From Streptomyces sp. TP-A0874 (GTDB lineage: Bacteria > Actinomycetota > Actinomycetes > Streptomycetales > Streptomycetaceae), in assembly GCF_001748085.1 (NCBI RefSeq), contig NZ_BBZK01000015.1, positions 40,603 to 104,602 on the forward strand: a stretch of 64,000 nt of DNA, written 5' to 3'. How positions within the stretch are numbered: position 1 is the stretch's first letter; each line of letters starts with the position of its first letter. Made by a program: the position numbers and the translations under genes. Positions 43,155-54,100 of the stretch are shown in pieces. A model generated the notes under the pieces. It made no database searches and was not told the DNA's origin. It saw only the letters and a program-made list of their open reading frames with translations.

Positions 43155-43280
43155 TACCGGAAGCGCCCCGCGCCTTCTCCGCCGTACGGAGGAGAGCCCT
43201 TCTCCACCATGAGTATGAGGGCACCTGTCCTCCGGGTCGATTTCCGGATTCCAGATTGCTGTCTCAATTGGCGTTCCCCT

Positions 43281-43304
43281 ACCGTGACGGAGCTGTCTCA
43301 CGGT
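43281..43304. promoter_or_regulatory. Inverted repeat ACCGTGA-N10-TCACGGT
   Basis: Perfect 7-base arms 40-63 bp before the MMPL start, a position typical of a repressor site. The sequence differs from the TGGCA cluster further upstream, so two regulators may act on this region. Confidence 0.5.
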
Positions 43305-43343
43305 CCGGTGCCGGCAGCGCGGAAATCATCTTGAAGGAGCTTC

Positions 43344-45521
43344 ATGTTCGGCAGGATTGGGCGCTTCTCAGTCGGGAGGCCCTGGCTGACTATCGCCGCC
43401 TGGGTCATCGCGGCCATAGCGCTGGTCACCCTCGCACCCCAGATGAAGGCGACCAACGACGAAGTCGAGTTCCTTCCGTCCCACTACGAATCCGTACAGG
43501 TCGGAAAAATCCAGGAGCGCTCGTTCCCGCAGCGCGAACAGCCGGCGGCCATCGCGGTGTTCCAACGCGCGGACGGCGGCAAGCTGACGGCCGACGACCG
43601 GCAGGACGTGCTGGAGGTCGCGGCCGGCCTGCAGGCCAAGAAGCACGACAAGATCAAGAAGGTGGAGAGCAGCCCGGCGGCCGTCTCCCCCAACGGGAAG
43701 ATCGCCCTGGCGAACGTGGTCGCCACGGTCGAGGACCCCTACGACGAGAAGCTCGCCGAGTCGATCAAGGATCTCCGCAGCGACGCCGCCGAGCTGCTGA
43801 AGGACACCGATCTCAAGATGGGCGTCACCGGCGCGGCGGCCAGCGCGGTCGACGCGGCCGAGTCCTCCGGCGACACCGACGCCATGATCATGATGGCCAC
43901 GCTGGTCCTGATCATCACGCTGCTCGCGGTGATCTTCCGCAGCCCGCTGATCGCCCTGCTGCCCGTCCTGATCATCTCGGTGGTCTTCGCGGTGGCCAAC
44001 AGCCTCATCGCCACCGCCGCCGAGCTGGCGGGTCTGCAGGCCGACAGCTCGATCTCGGCCATCCTGATCGTGGTGCTGTTCGGTGTCGGCACCGACTACA
44101 TCCTGTTCCTGCTCTTCCGCTACCGGGAGAACCTGCGGACCGGGCAGCCCGCCAAGGCCGCGCTCTCGGACGCCGTCGCCAGGGTGGGCGAGACCATCGC
44201 CTCGGCGGCCGGCGCGGTGATCGCCGCCTTCCTCGCGCTGCTGCTCTCCTCCATGGGCATGCTGCGCTCCATGGGCCCCTCGCTGGCCATCGCGGTCGGC
44301 GTCACCCTGATCGCCGCCCTCACCCTGGTGCCGGCCGTCTTCTCGCTGCTGGGCACCAAGGCCTTCTGGCCGTCGAAGGCCTGGCAGCGGCAGCCGAAGA
44401 ACGCCATGGCCGGCCGGGTCGGCGCGCTCTCCGCCCGCCGGCCCCGTACCGTGGCGGCGCTCTCGGGTGGGCTGCTGATCGTCCTCGCCGCCGGTGTGCT
44501 GGGCTTCAAGGCAGAGTTCGACACCGACAGTTCGCTGCCGCAGGACCTGGAGTCCGTGGTGGCGATGAAGGACCTCCAGCGCGGTTTCTCCGCCGGGCAG
44601 ACCGACCCGACCATGGTGTACCTGAAGTCGAAGGACGGCTCCAAGCTCGACCAGGCCGAACTGGCCGAGTACGAGGGCGTGCTGAAGAAGATCGACGGGG
44701 TCGACCAGGTCTCGCCGCCGATGGCGAGCGAGAAGGGCGACGTCGCGCAGTACAACGTCATCCTGAAGTACCGGCCCACCGAGGACAGGGCCATCGAGCT
44801 GGTCTCCGGCGACCTGCGGGACACCGCCCACCAGGCCGCTCCCGCAGGCTCCGAGGCCCTGGTCGGCGGCACCACCGCGGTCCTGGCCGACATCGAGACC
44901 GCCGTCAACCACGACTACAAGATGGTGTTCCCCGCCGCCGGGCTGGCCATCATGGTCATCCTCGCCCTGCTGCTGCGCAGCGTGATCGCCCCGATCTACC
45001 TGATGCTGTCGGTGGCGCTCGGCTTCGGTGCCACGCTCGGCAGCACGGTCTGGCTGTTCCAGGACATCCAGGGCAAGAACGGCCTGCTGTTCACCCTCCC
45101 GGTGATCGTCTACCTCTTCGTGGTGGCGATCGGCACGGACTACAACATCCTCGTGGTGGCCAGGCTCCGGGAGGAGATCCGGGACGGGAAGTCGCCGAAG
45201 GAGGCCGTCCGGCTGGCGGTCACCCACTCCGCGCCGACCATCGGAGCCGCCGCGATCATCCTCGCCGGGACCTTCGGGGTGCTCATGCTGGCCAGCAACT
45301 CCATGCTCCAGCAGATGGGCTTCGCGGTGGCGTTCGGCATCCTGCTCACCGCATTCGTCATGGCGATGCTGCTGGTGCCCACGCTGACCTCGCTGATCGG
45401 CAACCGGGCCTGGTGGCCGGGTAACCGCAACCAGCCCCCGGCGGTCCCGCCGGCCGGCCAGGACGGCTACCAGCAGCCCGGCTCGTACCAGCCGAGGACG
45501 GACCAGCACGCGTCGGCCTGA
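43344..45521 (+). CDS. MMPL-family (RND) transporter
   Basis: 725 residues with 12 predicted spans in two halves and two large outer loops. The key G-x-x-T-D-Y motifs of the proton path appear in both halves: G-V-G-T-D-Y and A-I-G-T-D-Y. The start M-F-G-R-I-G-R-F-S-V is typical of the ActII-3/MmpL group. These proteins export lipids or lipid-like metabolites. The partner could be a prenylated or acylated product of the neighbouring operon. The last 35 residues are a Pro/Gln-rich tail in the cytoplasm. A clear terminator follows. Confidence 0.9.
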   Translation: MFGRIGRFSVGRPWLTIAAWVIAAIALVTLAPQMKATNDEVEFLPSHYESVQVGKIQERSFPQREQPAAIAVFQRADGGKLTADDRQDVLEVAAGLQAKKHDKIKKVESSPAAVSPNGKIALANVVATVEDPYDEKLAESIKDLRSDAAELLKDTDLKMGVTGAAASAVDAAESSGDTDAMIMMATLVLIITLLAVIFRSPLIALLPVLIISVVFAVANSLIATAAELAGLQADSSISAILIVVLFGVGTDYILFLLFRYRENLRTGQPAKAALSDAVARVGETIASAAGAVIAAFLALLLSSMGMLRSMGPSLAIAVGVTLIAALTLVPAVFSLLGTKAFWPSKAWQRQPKNAMAGRVGALSARRPRTVAALSGGLLIVLAAGVLGFKAEFDTDSSLPQDLESVVAMKDLQRGFSAGQTDPTMVYLKSKDGSKLDQAELAEYEGVLKKIDGVDQVSPPMASEKGDVAQYNVILKYRPTEDRAIELVSGDLRDTAHQAAPAGSEALVGGTTAVLADIETAVNHDYKMVFPAAGLAIMVILALLLRSVIAPIYLMLSVALGFGATLGSTVWLFQDIQGKNGLLFTLPVIVYLFVVAIGTDYNILVVARLREEIRDGKSPKEAVRLAVTHSAPTIGAAAIILAGTFGVLMLASNSMLQQMGFAVAFGILLTAFVMAMLLVPTLTSLIGNRAWWPGNRNQPPAVPPAGQDGYQQPGSYQPRTDQHASA

Positions 45522-45543
45522 CGCAGCGAGCGGTTGAACGCGG

Positions 45544-45578
45544 AACGGGGGAGGGTGGCAGACACCCTCCCCCGTTTT
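45544..45578 (+). terminator. Hairpin with T-tract after the MMPL gene
   Basis: AACGGGGGAGGGTG pairs perfectly with CACCCTCCCCCGTT across five bases and continues into TTTT, a standard factor-independent terminator. Confidence 0.88.
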
Positions 45579-45642
45579 GACGGATAATCCCCCACTGACT
45601 CGGAACCCATTCGACCAACGCGACGGAACGGCACCTGAAGTT

Positions 45643-46191
45643 ATGACCACTCAGCTCAACACCGGTATCGGCAACCAAGCACCCACCGGAGAGACGCCGC
45701 CGCCGCGCTGGGCACGGATCACCGCGCACCTGGCGGTCCTGGTGACCCTGCCGGCCGGTCTGTGGCGGATCGCCATGGGCATCGGCATCCCCGTCGGCTA
45801 CAGCGACGAGGTGCTGAGGTCGGTCTACGACGTGCCGGGGGCGGGGACGTTCGCCAACATCGGGATCAGCGTCTGCCAGGAGTGCGTCGCCCTGCTCACC
45901 CTGGGGCTGGTGTCGCGCTGGGGCGAGGTGGTGCCGCGCTGGATCCCGTTCCTGGGCGGCAAGCGGGTCCACCCGCTGGCCGGCACCATCCCGGCGGCGC
46001 TCGGTGCGGCCGCCCTCACCGTGATCGCCCTCAGCCAGCTGCTGCTCTGGGACAGCGTCACCGACAGCGCCCTCCAGGGCACCGGGCGGACCGTCATGGG
46101 CTGGTGCTACCTGCCGCTGATCCTCTGGGGGCCGCTGCTCGGGCTCGTCACGATCTCCTACTACCGCCGGCGCCGCGGCGCCCTGGGCTGA
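45643..46191 (+). CDS. Four-span membrane protein, uncharacterised
   Basis: 182 residues from the ATG at 45643 (MTTQLNTGIG); the open frame further upstream runs through the MMPL terminator and is not used. Hydrophobic segments are at about residues 25-48, 68-90, 105-128 and 142-165. The C-terminal Y-Y-R-R-R-R is basic. I do not recognise a named family. It lies between two terminators, so it is its own transcription unit. A role in immunity or export is only a guess from the context. Confidence 0.7.
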   Translation: MTTQLNTGIGNQAPTGETPPPRWARITAHLAVLVTLPAGLWRIAMGIGIPVGYSDEVLRSVYDVPGAGTFANIGISVCQECVALLTLGLVSRWGEVVPRWIPFLGGKRVHPLAGTIPAALGAAALTVIALSQLLLWDSVTDSALQGTGRTVMGWCYLPLILWGPLLGLVTISYYRRRRGALG

Positions 46192-46215
46192 CCCGCTCGG
46201 CTCGCCCGGAGCACG

Positions 46216-46266
46216 ACAGACGTCGAACCCGGCCCCCTCTCGTAGGGGGCCGGGTTCGACGTCTGT
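46216..46266. terminator. Perfect 23-bp bidirectional hairpin
   Basis: ACAGACGTCGAACCCGGCCC CCT is followed by a five-base loop and its exact complement. It separates the convergent membrane-protein and ABC-permease genes and should stop transcription from both sides. Confidence 0.92.
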
Positions 46267-46313
46267 AGGGGTTCTCGTCCGTCCGGCGCCCCGGAGGACG
46301 CCGAAGGCCGTGC

Positions 46314-47108
46314 TCAGCGCGAGGCGGCGGCCTTCTGGTAGGCGCGGCCGGCCAGCGGGATCACCAGGAGCAGGAGCCCGCCGGTCACCGCAAGCGCCAT
46401 CGGGACGGGGTGCGACCCGGGGAAGGAGTCGGTGCTCATGCCGGTCTCGTTGCCGAACAGCTGCCGGCAGGCGGAGACGACCGAACTCACCGGGTTCCAC
46501 TCGGCGATGACCCGCAGCCAGCCGGGCAGGCCGTCGAGCGGCACGAAGGCGTTGGAGAGGAAGGCCAGCGGCATCATGATGACGCCGGAGAGCGCGGTGA
46601 CGGCCTCCGGGTTCCGCAGCACCAGGCCGATCAGCGCACCGAGCCAGGACATCGCGAAGCCCAGCATCAGCAGCAGGGCGAAGCCCGCGAGCGTCTTCAG
46701 GATGCCGTTGTGGGCGCGCCAGCCGATGAAGTAGCCGACGATCGCCATCACCGCGCTGGTCCAGGCGACCAGTACGGCGTCGGAGACCGTACGGCCGATC
46801 AGCACGCTCGACCGGCTGATCGGAAGCGAGCGGAACCGGTCCACCAGGCCGTTGTTGAGGTCGTTGACCACACCGACGGCGGTGGTGGAGATGTTGCTCA
46901 GCATCACCTGCACGAAGATGCCCGCCATGATGTATTCCTGGTAGCCGCCCTCGCCGGGGACCTCCATGGCGCTGCCGAAGATGTAGCCGAAGACGACGAC
47001 GAAGGCCACCGGCATGATGGTGATGCCGAGCAGCTGCTCCGGCATCCGGCGGATGTGTCGCATGTGACGGCCCACGAGGGCCAGGGAGTCACTGATCGCC
47101 TCGGTCAT
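46314..47108 (-). CDS. ABC-2 type permease, DrrB-like
   Basis: 264 residues with about six spans. It starts M-T-E-A-I-S-D-S-L-A-L-V-G-R-H and ends with a basic tail after the last span. The ATG at 47108 overlaps the ATPase stop (ATGA), so the two genes are coupled; a longer frame upstream is the shadow of the ATPase. With the ATPase it forms an exporter of the daunorubicin-resistance type. It is the last gene of the NRPS transcription unit, so the cargo is probably the peptide. Confidence 0.9.
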   Translation of the reverse strand: MTEAISDSLALVGRHMRHIRRMPEQLLGITIMPVAFVVVFGYIFGSAMEVPGEGGYQEYIMAGIFVQVMLSNISTTAVGVVNDLNNGLVDRFRSLPISRSSVLIGRTVSDAVLVAWTSAVMAIVGYFIGWRAHNGILKTLAGFALLLMLGFAMSWLGALIGLVLRNPEAVTALSGVIMMPLAFLSNAFVPLDGLPGWLRVIAEWNPVSSVVSACRQLFGNETGMSTDSFPGSHPVPMALAVTGGLLLLVIPLAGRAYQKAAASR

Positions 47109-48127
47109 ACCGCGGCCTCCTGCTTCCGCTCTCCGGTCGACGGCCCGCCGGTCGCCGCGCCGCTGTCGTTGCTTCCGTCCTCGTCGCCGCCCGCGGTCTT
47201 GCCGGTGAGGGCGAGGAAGACGTCGTCCATGGAGGAGCGGCGGACCGCGAAGTCCTCGGGCTCCACGCCCGCGGCGGCCAGTTCGCCGGAGACCCCGGCG
47301 ATCGCCTTGATCCCGCCGCCCAGCGGCACCGAGACGGTCCGGTTCTCCTCGTCCACCTTGGGCGCCTCGAAGGACACCCCGCACAGCACCCGCACCACGG
47401 TGGCGAGGTCGGCGGGCGAGCTGACGGAGACCTCCAGGCGGTCACCGCCGACCCGGCGCTTCAGCTCGTCCGGGGTGCCGTCGGCGATGACCTTGCCGGT
47501 GTCGATGACGGCGACCCGGTCCGCCAACTGGTCGGCCTCCTCCAGGTACTGGGTGGTGAGGAGTACCGTCACGCCCTCGTTCACCTGCTCCCGGATCATG
47601 TCCCAGAGCGCGAGTCGGCTGGTGAGGTCCAGGCCGGTGGTGGGCTCGTCGAGGAAGATCACCGGAGGGCTGGCCACCAGGCTCGCCGCCAGGTCCAGAC
47701 GCCGGCGCATACCGCCGGAGTAGGTCTTGGCCGGCCGGTCTGCCGCCGCGGTGAGGGAGAACTTCTCCAGCAGCTCGTTCGCCCGCTGCTTGGCCCGGCG
47801 CCGGCCCTGGTGCAGCAGAACGCTGATGAGCTGGAGGTTCTCCCGGCCGGTGAGCCGCTCGTCGACGGCCGCGTACTGACCGGTGAGACCGATGTTCCGG
47901 CGCACCTCGCGGGGCTGCTTGAGTACGTCGTAGCCGGCCACCCGGGCGTAGCCCTGGTCGGGTGAGAGGAGGGTCGTGAGGATGCGCACGGTGGTCGTCT
48001 TGCCCGCACCGTTCGGTCCCAGCACGCCGAGGACGGTACCCGCCGGCACGGCGAGGTTGACCCCGCTCAGCGCCTGGTAATCGCCATAGCGCTTGCAGAT
48101 CCCCTCTGCATATATCGCTTCTTGCAT
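47105..48127 (-). CDS. ABC transporter ATP-binding protein, DrrA-like
   Basis: 340 residues: Walker A G-P-N-G-A-G-K-T-T, Q-loop, signature Y-S-G-G-M-R-R-R-L-D-L-A, Walker B V-I-F-L-D-E-P-T-T-G-L-D, H-loop replaced by Q (T-T-Q-Y-L-E-E-A-D), as is common in DrrA proteins. A C-terminal DUF4162-type domain and an acidic linker follow. I use the ATG at 48127; a TTG five codons earlier is less likely. It starts 63 bp after the NRPS stop, in the same direction. Confidence 0.92.
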   Translation of the reverse strand: MQEAIYAEGICKRYGDYQALSGVNLAVPAGTVLGVLGPNGAGKTTTVRILTTLLSPDQGYARVAGYDVLKQPREVRRNIGLTGQYAAVDERLTGRENLQLISVLLHQGRRRAKQRANELLEKFSLTAAADRPAKTYSGGMRRRLDLAASLVASPPVIFLDEPTTGLDLTSRLALWDMIREQVNEGVTVLLTTQYLEEADQLADRVAVIDTGKVIADGTPDELKRRVGGDRLEVSVSSPADLATVVRVLCGVSFEAPKVDEENRTVSVPLGGGIKAIAGVSGELAAAGVEPEDFAVRRSSMDDVFLALTGKTAGGDEDGSNDSGAATGGPSTGERKQEAAV

Positions 48128-48190
48128 TCCTGCACACTCCAAGGATGATGGCTGAGCCGCAGCCGGATCAGGATAGGGCCGAATCCGGTC

Positions 48191-51100
48191 TCATTCCCGC
48201 TCCGTCAGCTTCGAGTAAATGGTCCTGGCAATCTCAGCGGCTGGCTCCGGCTGCAGGAGATGCCCGTGGTGCGCGGCGACGGTGCGGGTGGTGATCGCAC
48301 CGCCGACGTACGGCTCCCAGGAATTCACCGAGTCAGCGACCTTCGCCTCGGCGGTTTCCGGGTCGAGGGTGGAGACGAAGAGCAGCAGGTCGCCGCTGAA
48401 CTTCTCCGGCCGGAATTCGGCACCGAGTTGGTGGTTGTTGACACCGACCTTCACGGACGCGGCGATGTGATGCTCCTCCAGAGTGGCCAGCACGCTGTCC
48501 CGGCTCCGGATGATCCGCATCGTCTCGGCGTAGTCGAGCGGTTCGTCGCCGAGTGTGGAGATGTCGTAGCCGATGAAGTCGAGCAGTGTACCGAGTACGT
48601 CGCTCTCGGTCGGAACCACGTAGTCGTCGTCCCAACTCGCGTCGTACGGCGGCTGGTCGAGGTTGACCAGCAGCCCCACCTCGTCACCGGCCGCCTCCAG
48701 CTGGGTGGCGATCTCATGGGCGACGAGCCCGCCGAAGGACCAGCCGACGAGGTGGTACGGGCCGGAGGGCTGGACGGTGCGCATCTGCTCGATGTAGTCG
48801 GTGGCCATCTCCCGGACGCTGGTGGCGATCGGTTCGTCGCCGCCCTCGAGCCCCCTCGCCTGGAGGCCGTAGACCGGGTACTCGGGGCCGAGGTGCTTGA
48901 GGAACACGGAGTACGGCCAGCTCAGGCCACCGGCGCCGTGCACACAGAACACCGCGGGCCGCTCGCCGTTGGCACGCAGCGGCAGCAGCACCTCGAAGCC
49001 GTCGGAGCCGTCGCCGGAGTCGAGCTTCTCGGAGAGTTCGGCGACCGTCGGGGTCTCGAAGATGCCGCGGTTGCTCAGCTGCACGCCGAGGACCATCCGG
49101 ATCTTGCTGACCAACTGGATCGAGGTGATGCTGTCGCCGCCGAGTTCGAAGAAGCTGTCATCGATACCGACCCGCTCCACACCAAGCGTCTCCGCGAACA
49201 ACCCACACAGGATCTCCTCCTGCGTCGACCGCGGAGCCCGACTCCCCACCGACGAACCGAACTCGGGAACCGGCAACGCCCGCCGATCCAACTTCCCGTT
49301 CGCCGTCACCGGCAAAGCATCCAACACCACGAACGCCGCCGGAACCATATAGTCCGGCAACACCCCCGCCACATGCCCCCGCAACCCACCAACATCAACA
49401 CCACCAGCAGCATCAGCAGCAACCACATACGCCACCAACCGCTTGTCCCCCGGACGATCCTCCCGCACCACAACAGCCACCTGGCCAACACCCACGTGCT
49501 GCGCCAACACGGCCTCGATCTCACCCAACTCGATCCGGAAACCCCGGACCTTCACCTGATCATCAACCCGACCCACATACTCCAACCGACCATCCGCAGC
49601 CCACCGCACCACATCACCCGTGCGATACAACCGCTCCCCCGGACCACCGAACGGATGCGCCACAAACCGCTCCGCCGACAACCCCGGCCGATTCACATAC
49701 CCCCGAGCCAAACCACAACCAGACACATACAACTCACCAGCCACACCCGGCACCACCGGACGCAACCACTCATCCAGCACGAACACCCGCGTGTTCACCA
49801 CCGGACCACCAATCGACGGCGCCACCCCATCAGCCACCAACGGCCCACTCATCGTCGCGCACACCGTCGACTCCGACGGACCATAAGCGTTCACCATCAA
49901 CCGACCCGGAGCCCAACGCCCCACCAACTCAGCCGAACACGCCTCACCCGCCGTCACCAACACCATGCCCTCAGGCAACCCAGCACCCCCCATCGCCGCC
50001 AACACCACCGGCGGCAACGTCGCATGCGTCACCCCGAACCCCGACAACGTCGAAGCCAACACCTCACCAGCAGCCAACCGCTCCGCCGACGACACCACCA
50101 ACGCCGCACCCGACAACAACCCCATGGCCACTTCCCACATCGAGGCGTCGAAGCTGGGGGAGGCGAACTGCAGCACCCGCGAACCAGGACCGACCCCGAA
50201 GGCCTCGGTCTGGGCCGCCGCCATGGAGGCGATTCCGGAGTGGGTCACCAGCACGCCCTTGGGCCGGCCGGTGGAACCCGAGGTGTAGATGACGTAGGCG
50301 GCGTCCGCCAGAGAGACCGGAGCGGGGCGCTCCGCCGTCTCTTCAGCGCCCGTGGCGGTGTCCACCAGCAGCCGGTCCACTCCCTCGGCCTCGGGCAGGC
50401 CGGCGGCGAGCTCGTCGGTGGTCAGCAGCAGCGCGGGGCTGGAGTCGCCCAGGATGTAGCTGATCCGGTCGGCCGGGTAGGCCGGATCGACCGGCACGTA
50501 CGCCGCACCGGCCTTCATCACGGCGAGCAGCGCGACCACCAGGTCGACGGAGCGGGGCAGGGCGACCGCCACGCACTGGCCGCGCTCGACGCCCCGCTCG
50601 GTGAGCAGTCGCGCCAGGCCGTTCGCCCGGCGGTCGAGCTGGCCGTAGCTCAGCTCGCCGCCGTCGTGGAGCAGGGCGGTGGCGGACGGGTCGCGGTCGA
50701 CCCAGTTCTCGAAGAGTTCGGGGAAGGTCCGCTGCGGCACCTCGGCCGCGGTGGCGTTCCACTCCCCCAGCACCCGCTCCCGCTCACCCGGGCCGAACAC
50801 CTCGACCCCACCGACCCGCACATCCGGATCAGCGGCGACCGCCTCCAGGAACCGCACCAGACGATCCGCGATCCCCTCCACCGTCGACCGGTCGAACAGA
50901 TCCACCGCGAACTCGACACTGCCGTCCAGACCAGCCGCCGCACCATCGGCCGCGAACACCTCCCCCACCTGGAAGGAGAGGTCGAACTTGGCGGCGTCCA
51001 GCCCGACGTTCTGCGGGCCCACGCGGACCCCGTCGAGGTCGAGGCCGGCCTCGCTGTTGTTCTGGAAGGCGAGCATCACCTGGAAGAGCGGGTGCCGGGC

Positions 51101-54100
51101 CAGCGACCGCGCCGGACTCAACACCTCCACCAACCGCTCGAACGGCACGTCCTGATGCGCGTACGCCGCCAGATCCGTCTCCCGAACCCGACCCAGCAAC
51201 TCCCGGAAGGAAGGGTCACCGGAGACATCCGTCCGCAGCACCAGGGTGTTCACGAAGAACCCGACCAGGTCCTCCAACGCCTCATCCGTACGACCGGCGA
51301 TCACACTCCCCACCGGCACGTCCACCCCGGCACCCAACCGCGTCAACAACGCCGCCACCGCCGCCTGAACCACCATGAACATACTGCTGCCGGTGGTACG
51401 GGCCAGCTCGGCCAGGCCCTGGTGGGCCTCGGCGGGCAGGGCGAACGGCACGGTGTCGCCGCGGTAGCTCATCCGCGCCGGGCGCGGCCGGTCGGCGGGG
51501 AGCGGCAGCTCCTCCGGCACGCCCTCCAGCGCGGTGCGCCAGTACTCCAGCTGACGGGCGAGTTCGCTGTCCGGCTCGCTCTCCTCGCCGAGCACCTCCC
51601 GCTGCCAGAGGGTGTAGTCGGCGTACTGCACCGGCAGCGGCGTCCACTCCGGAGCGGCGCCCGCCGCTCGCGCCCGGTAGGCCTCGCTGAGGTCCCGGCC
51701 CAGCGGCGCCAGCGACCAGCCGTCACCTGCGATGTGGTGCATCACGATGAGCAGGACGTACTCGTTCGCGCCCAGCTCGAACAGGTCGGCGCGGAGCGGC
51801 GGCTGCTCCGCCAGGTCGAAGCCGCGCTGGGCGGCCTCGGCGAGCACCTCGTCCAGCCGGTCCGGCTCGACCGGGGTCACCGGCAGCTCCGGGCAGGCTT
51901 CGTCGGTGTCCAGCACCAGCTGCCGCGGCTGGCTCTCGGCCATGGGGAAGACCGTCCGCAGGCTCTCGTGGCGCTCCACCACGTCGTGCAGCGCGGCCCG
52001 TAGTGCGGCGGTGTCCAGTTCGCCGGACAACCGCACCGCGAGCGGGAGGTTGTAGGTGGCGTTGGCTCCCTCGAACCGGTTGAGGAACCACAGCCGTCGC
52101 TGGGCCGCCGACAGCGGCACCACCTCCGGCCGGTCCATCCGGGTCAGCGCCTGCCGTGCGTCGGCGGCATCGCCCAGCAGCTCGGCGAGCCCCTCGACGG
52201 TCGGCGTCTCGAAGAGCACCCGGACGGCCAGTTCCACGCCGAGCACCGACCTGATCCGGCTCACCAGCCGGGTGGCGAGCAGCGAGTGCCCGCCGAGCTC
52301 GAAGAAGCTCTCGTCGATGCCGACCTTCTCCAGCCCGAGCACCTCGGCGAACAGCCCGCAGAGCTGGGCCTCCTGCCGGTTGCGCGGCGCCCGGCCGGTG
52401 GACCGGCCGCCCAGGTCGGGGGCGGGCAGGGCCTTCTTGTCGAGCTTCCCGTTGGCGGTCAGCGGCAGGGTGTCCAGCATGACGAAGGCCGCCGGCAGCA
52501 TGTAGTCCGGCAGGGAGCCGGCCAGGTGCGCCCGCAGCTCGTTCGCCTCCGGCGCGGTGGCATCCGGCGCGCACACCGCGTAGGCGACCAGCTGCTGGAC
52601 GCCCTGGCGGTCCTCGCGGGCGAGGACCGCGACCTGGGCCAGGGCCGGGTGGGTCGCCAGGGCCGACTCGATCTCACCCAGTTCGATCCGGAAACCGCGG
52701 ACCTTCACCTGGTCGTCGGCGCGGCCCAGGTACTCCAGCTGGCCGTCGGCGGTCCACCGCACCACGTCGCCGGTGCGGTACATCCGGCTGCCGTACGGCC
52801 CGTAGGGGTCGGCCACGAACCGCTCGGCGGTCTGCCCGGGGCGTTTGACGTACCCCCGGGCCAGGCAGGCACCGGCCAGGTACAGCTCGCCCGCCACACC
52901 GGGGGCGACCGGCCGCAACCGACCGTCGAGCACGTAGGCGCGGGTGTTCACCAGCGGCCGGCCTACCAGCGGCCGGTCGGAGTCGGCCATGGAGGCGCTC
53001 AGGGCGTCGACCGTGCACTCGGTGGGACCGTAGAGGTTGAGGCCGGTCAGGCCGGGAACGGCCCGCAGTTCGGCCAGCAGCGACTCGCCCAGCGCCTCAC
53101 CGCCCAGCTGGACGATCCGCGGCCGGTGCCCCTCCTCATCGAGCACACCGGCCTCCGCCAGTTGCTGGAAGTGCGAGGGCGTGGTGTCGACGATGTCGAT
53201 GGCGCTGCCGTCGACGTACTCGGCCAGAGCCAGGGCGTCCAGCCGGGTCTCGTCCTCGATGAGGTGCAGCTCGTGTCCGGCGACCATCCACAGCAGCGGG
53301 TCCCAGGACGCGTCGAAGGTCATGGCGGCGACCAACGCCACCCGGAACCGGGCGTCCTCGCCGGCGGCCGCCAACTCGGGCCGGTAGCGGTGGTCGAAGT
53401 GGTTGTGGAAGAGGTTGACCAGGCTGCGGTGCTCGACCGCCACGCCCTTGGGGCGGCCGGTCGAGCCGGAGGTGTAGATCACGTAGGCGGGGTTGGCCGG
53501 CCGCAGCGGCGCGCTGCGCTCGGCGTCCGTCAGGTCACCGGAGGGCAGGTGCCGGGCGGCCTCGTTCATCTCCTCGCCGTCGGAGAGGAGCACCACCGGC
53601 CGGCAGTCGCCGAGCATGTACTCCCGGCGGTCCTCCGGCTGGTCCGGGTCGAGCGGCACGTAGGCGGCTCCGGTCTTCAGCACGGCCAGCAGCGCCACGA
53701 TCAGGTCCGCCGACCGGGGCAGCAGCAGCGCCACGGTCTGCTCGGGGGCCGCGCCGCGGCGGATCAGCAGCCGGGCCAGCCGGTTCGCCCGGGCGTTCAA
53801 CTCGCCGAAGGAGAGCCGTTCCTCGCCGCAGACCAGGGCGGTCGCGTCGGGGGTCCGCGCGGCCTGCCGCTCGAAGATCTCGATGACCGTGTCCGGCCGG
53901 GTGACCGGGCCGTTCCAGTCCATCAGGATCTGCTGACGTTCCTGCGGGGAGAGCACCTCGGCCGCGCCGATGGGCTGCTCCGGGTCGGCGGTGACCGCTT
54001 CGAGGAAGCGGACCAGCCGGGTGGCCAGTTGTTCGGCGGTCTCGGGGTCGAAGAGGTCGGTGGCGTACTCGATACCGCCTTCGATGCCGTTCGGGGTGCC

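Noticed and set aside
43368..45650. A 760-codon minus-strand frame opposite the MMPL transporter
   Set aside because: The plus strand has a clear 12-span protein with GxxTDY motifs and a terminator; the minus frame is an Asp/Gly/His/Gln-rich shadow.
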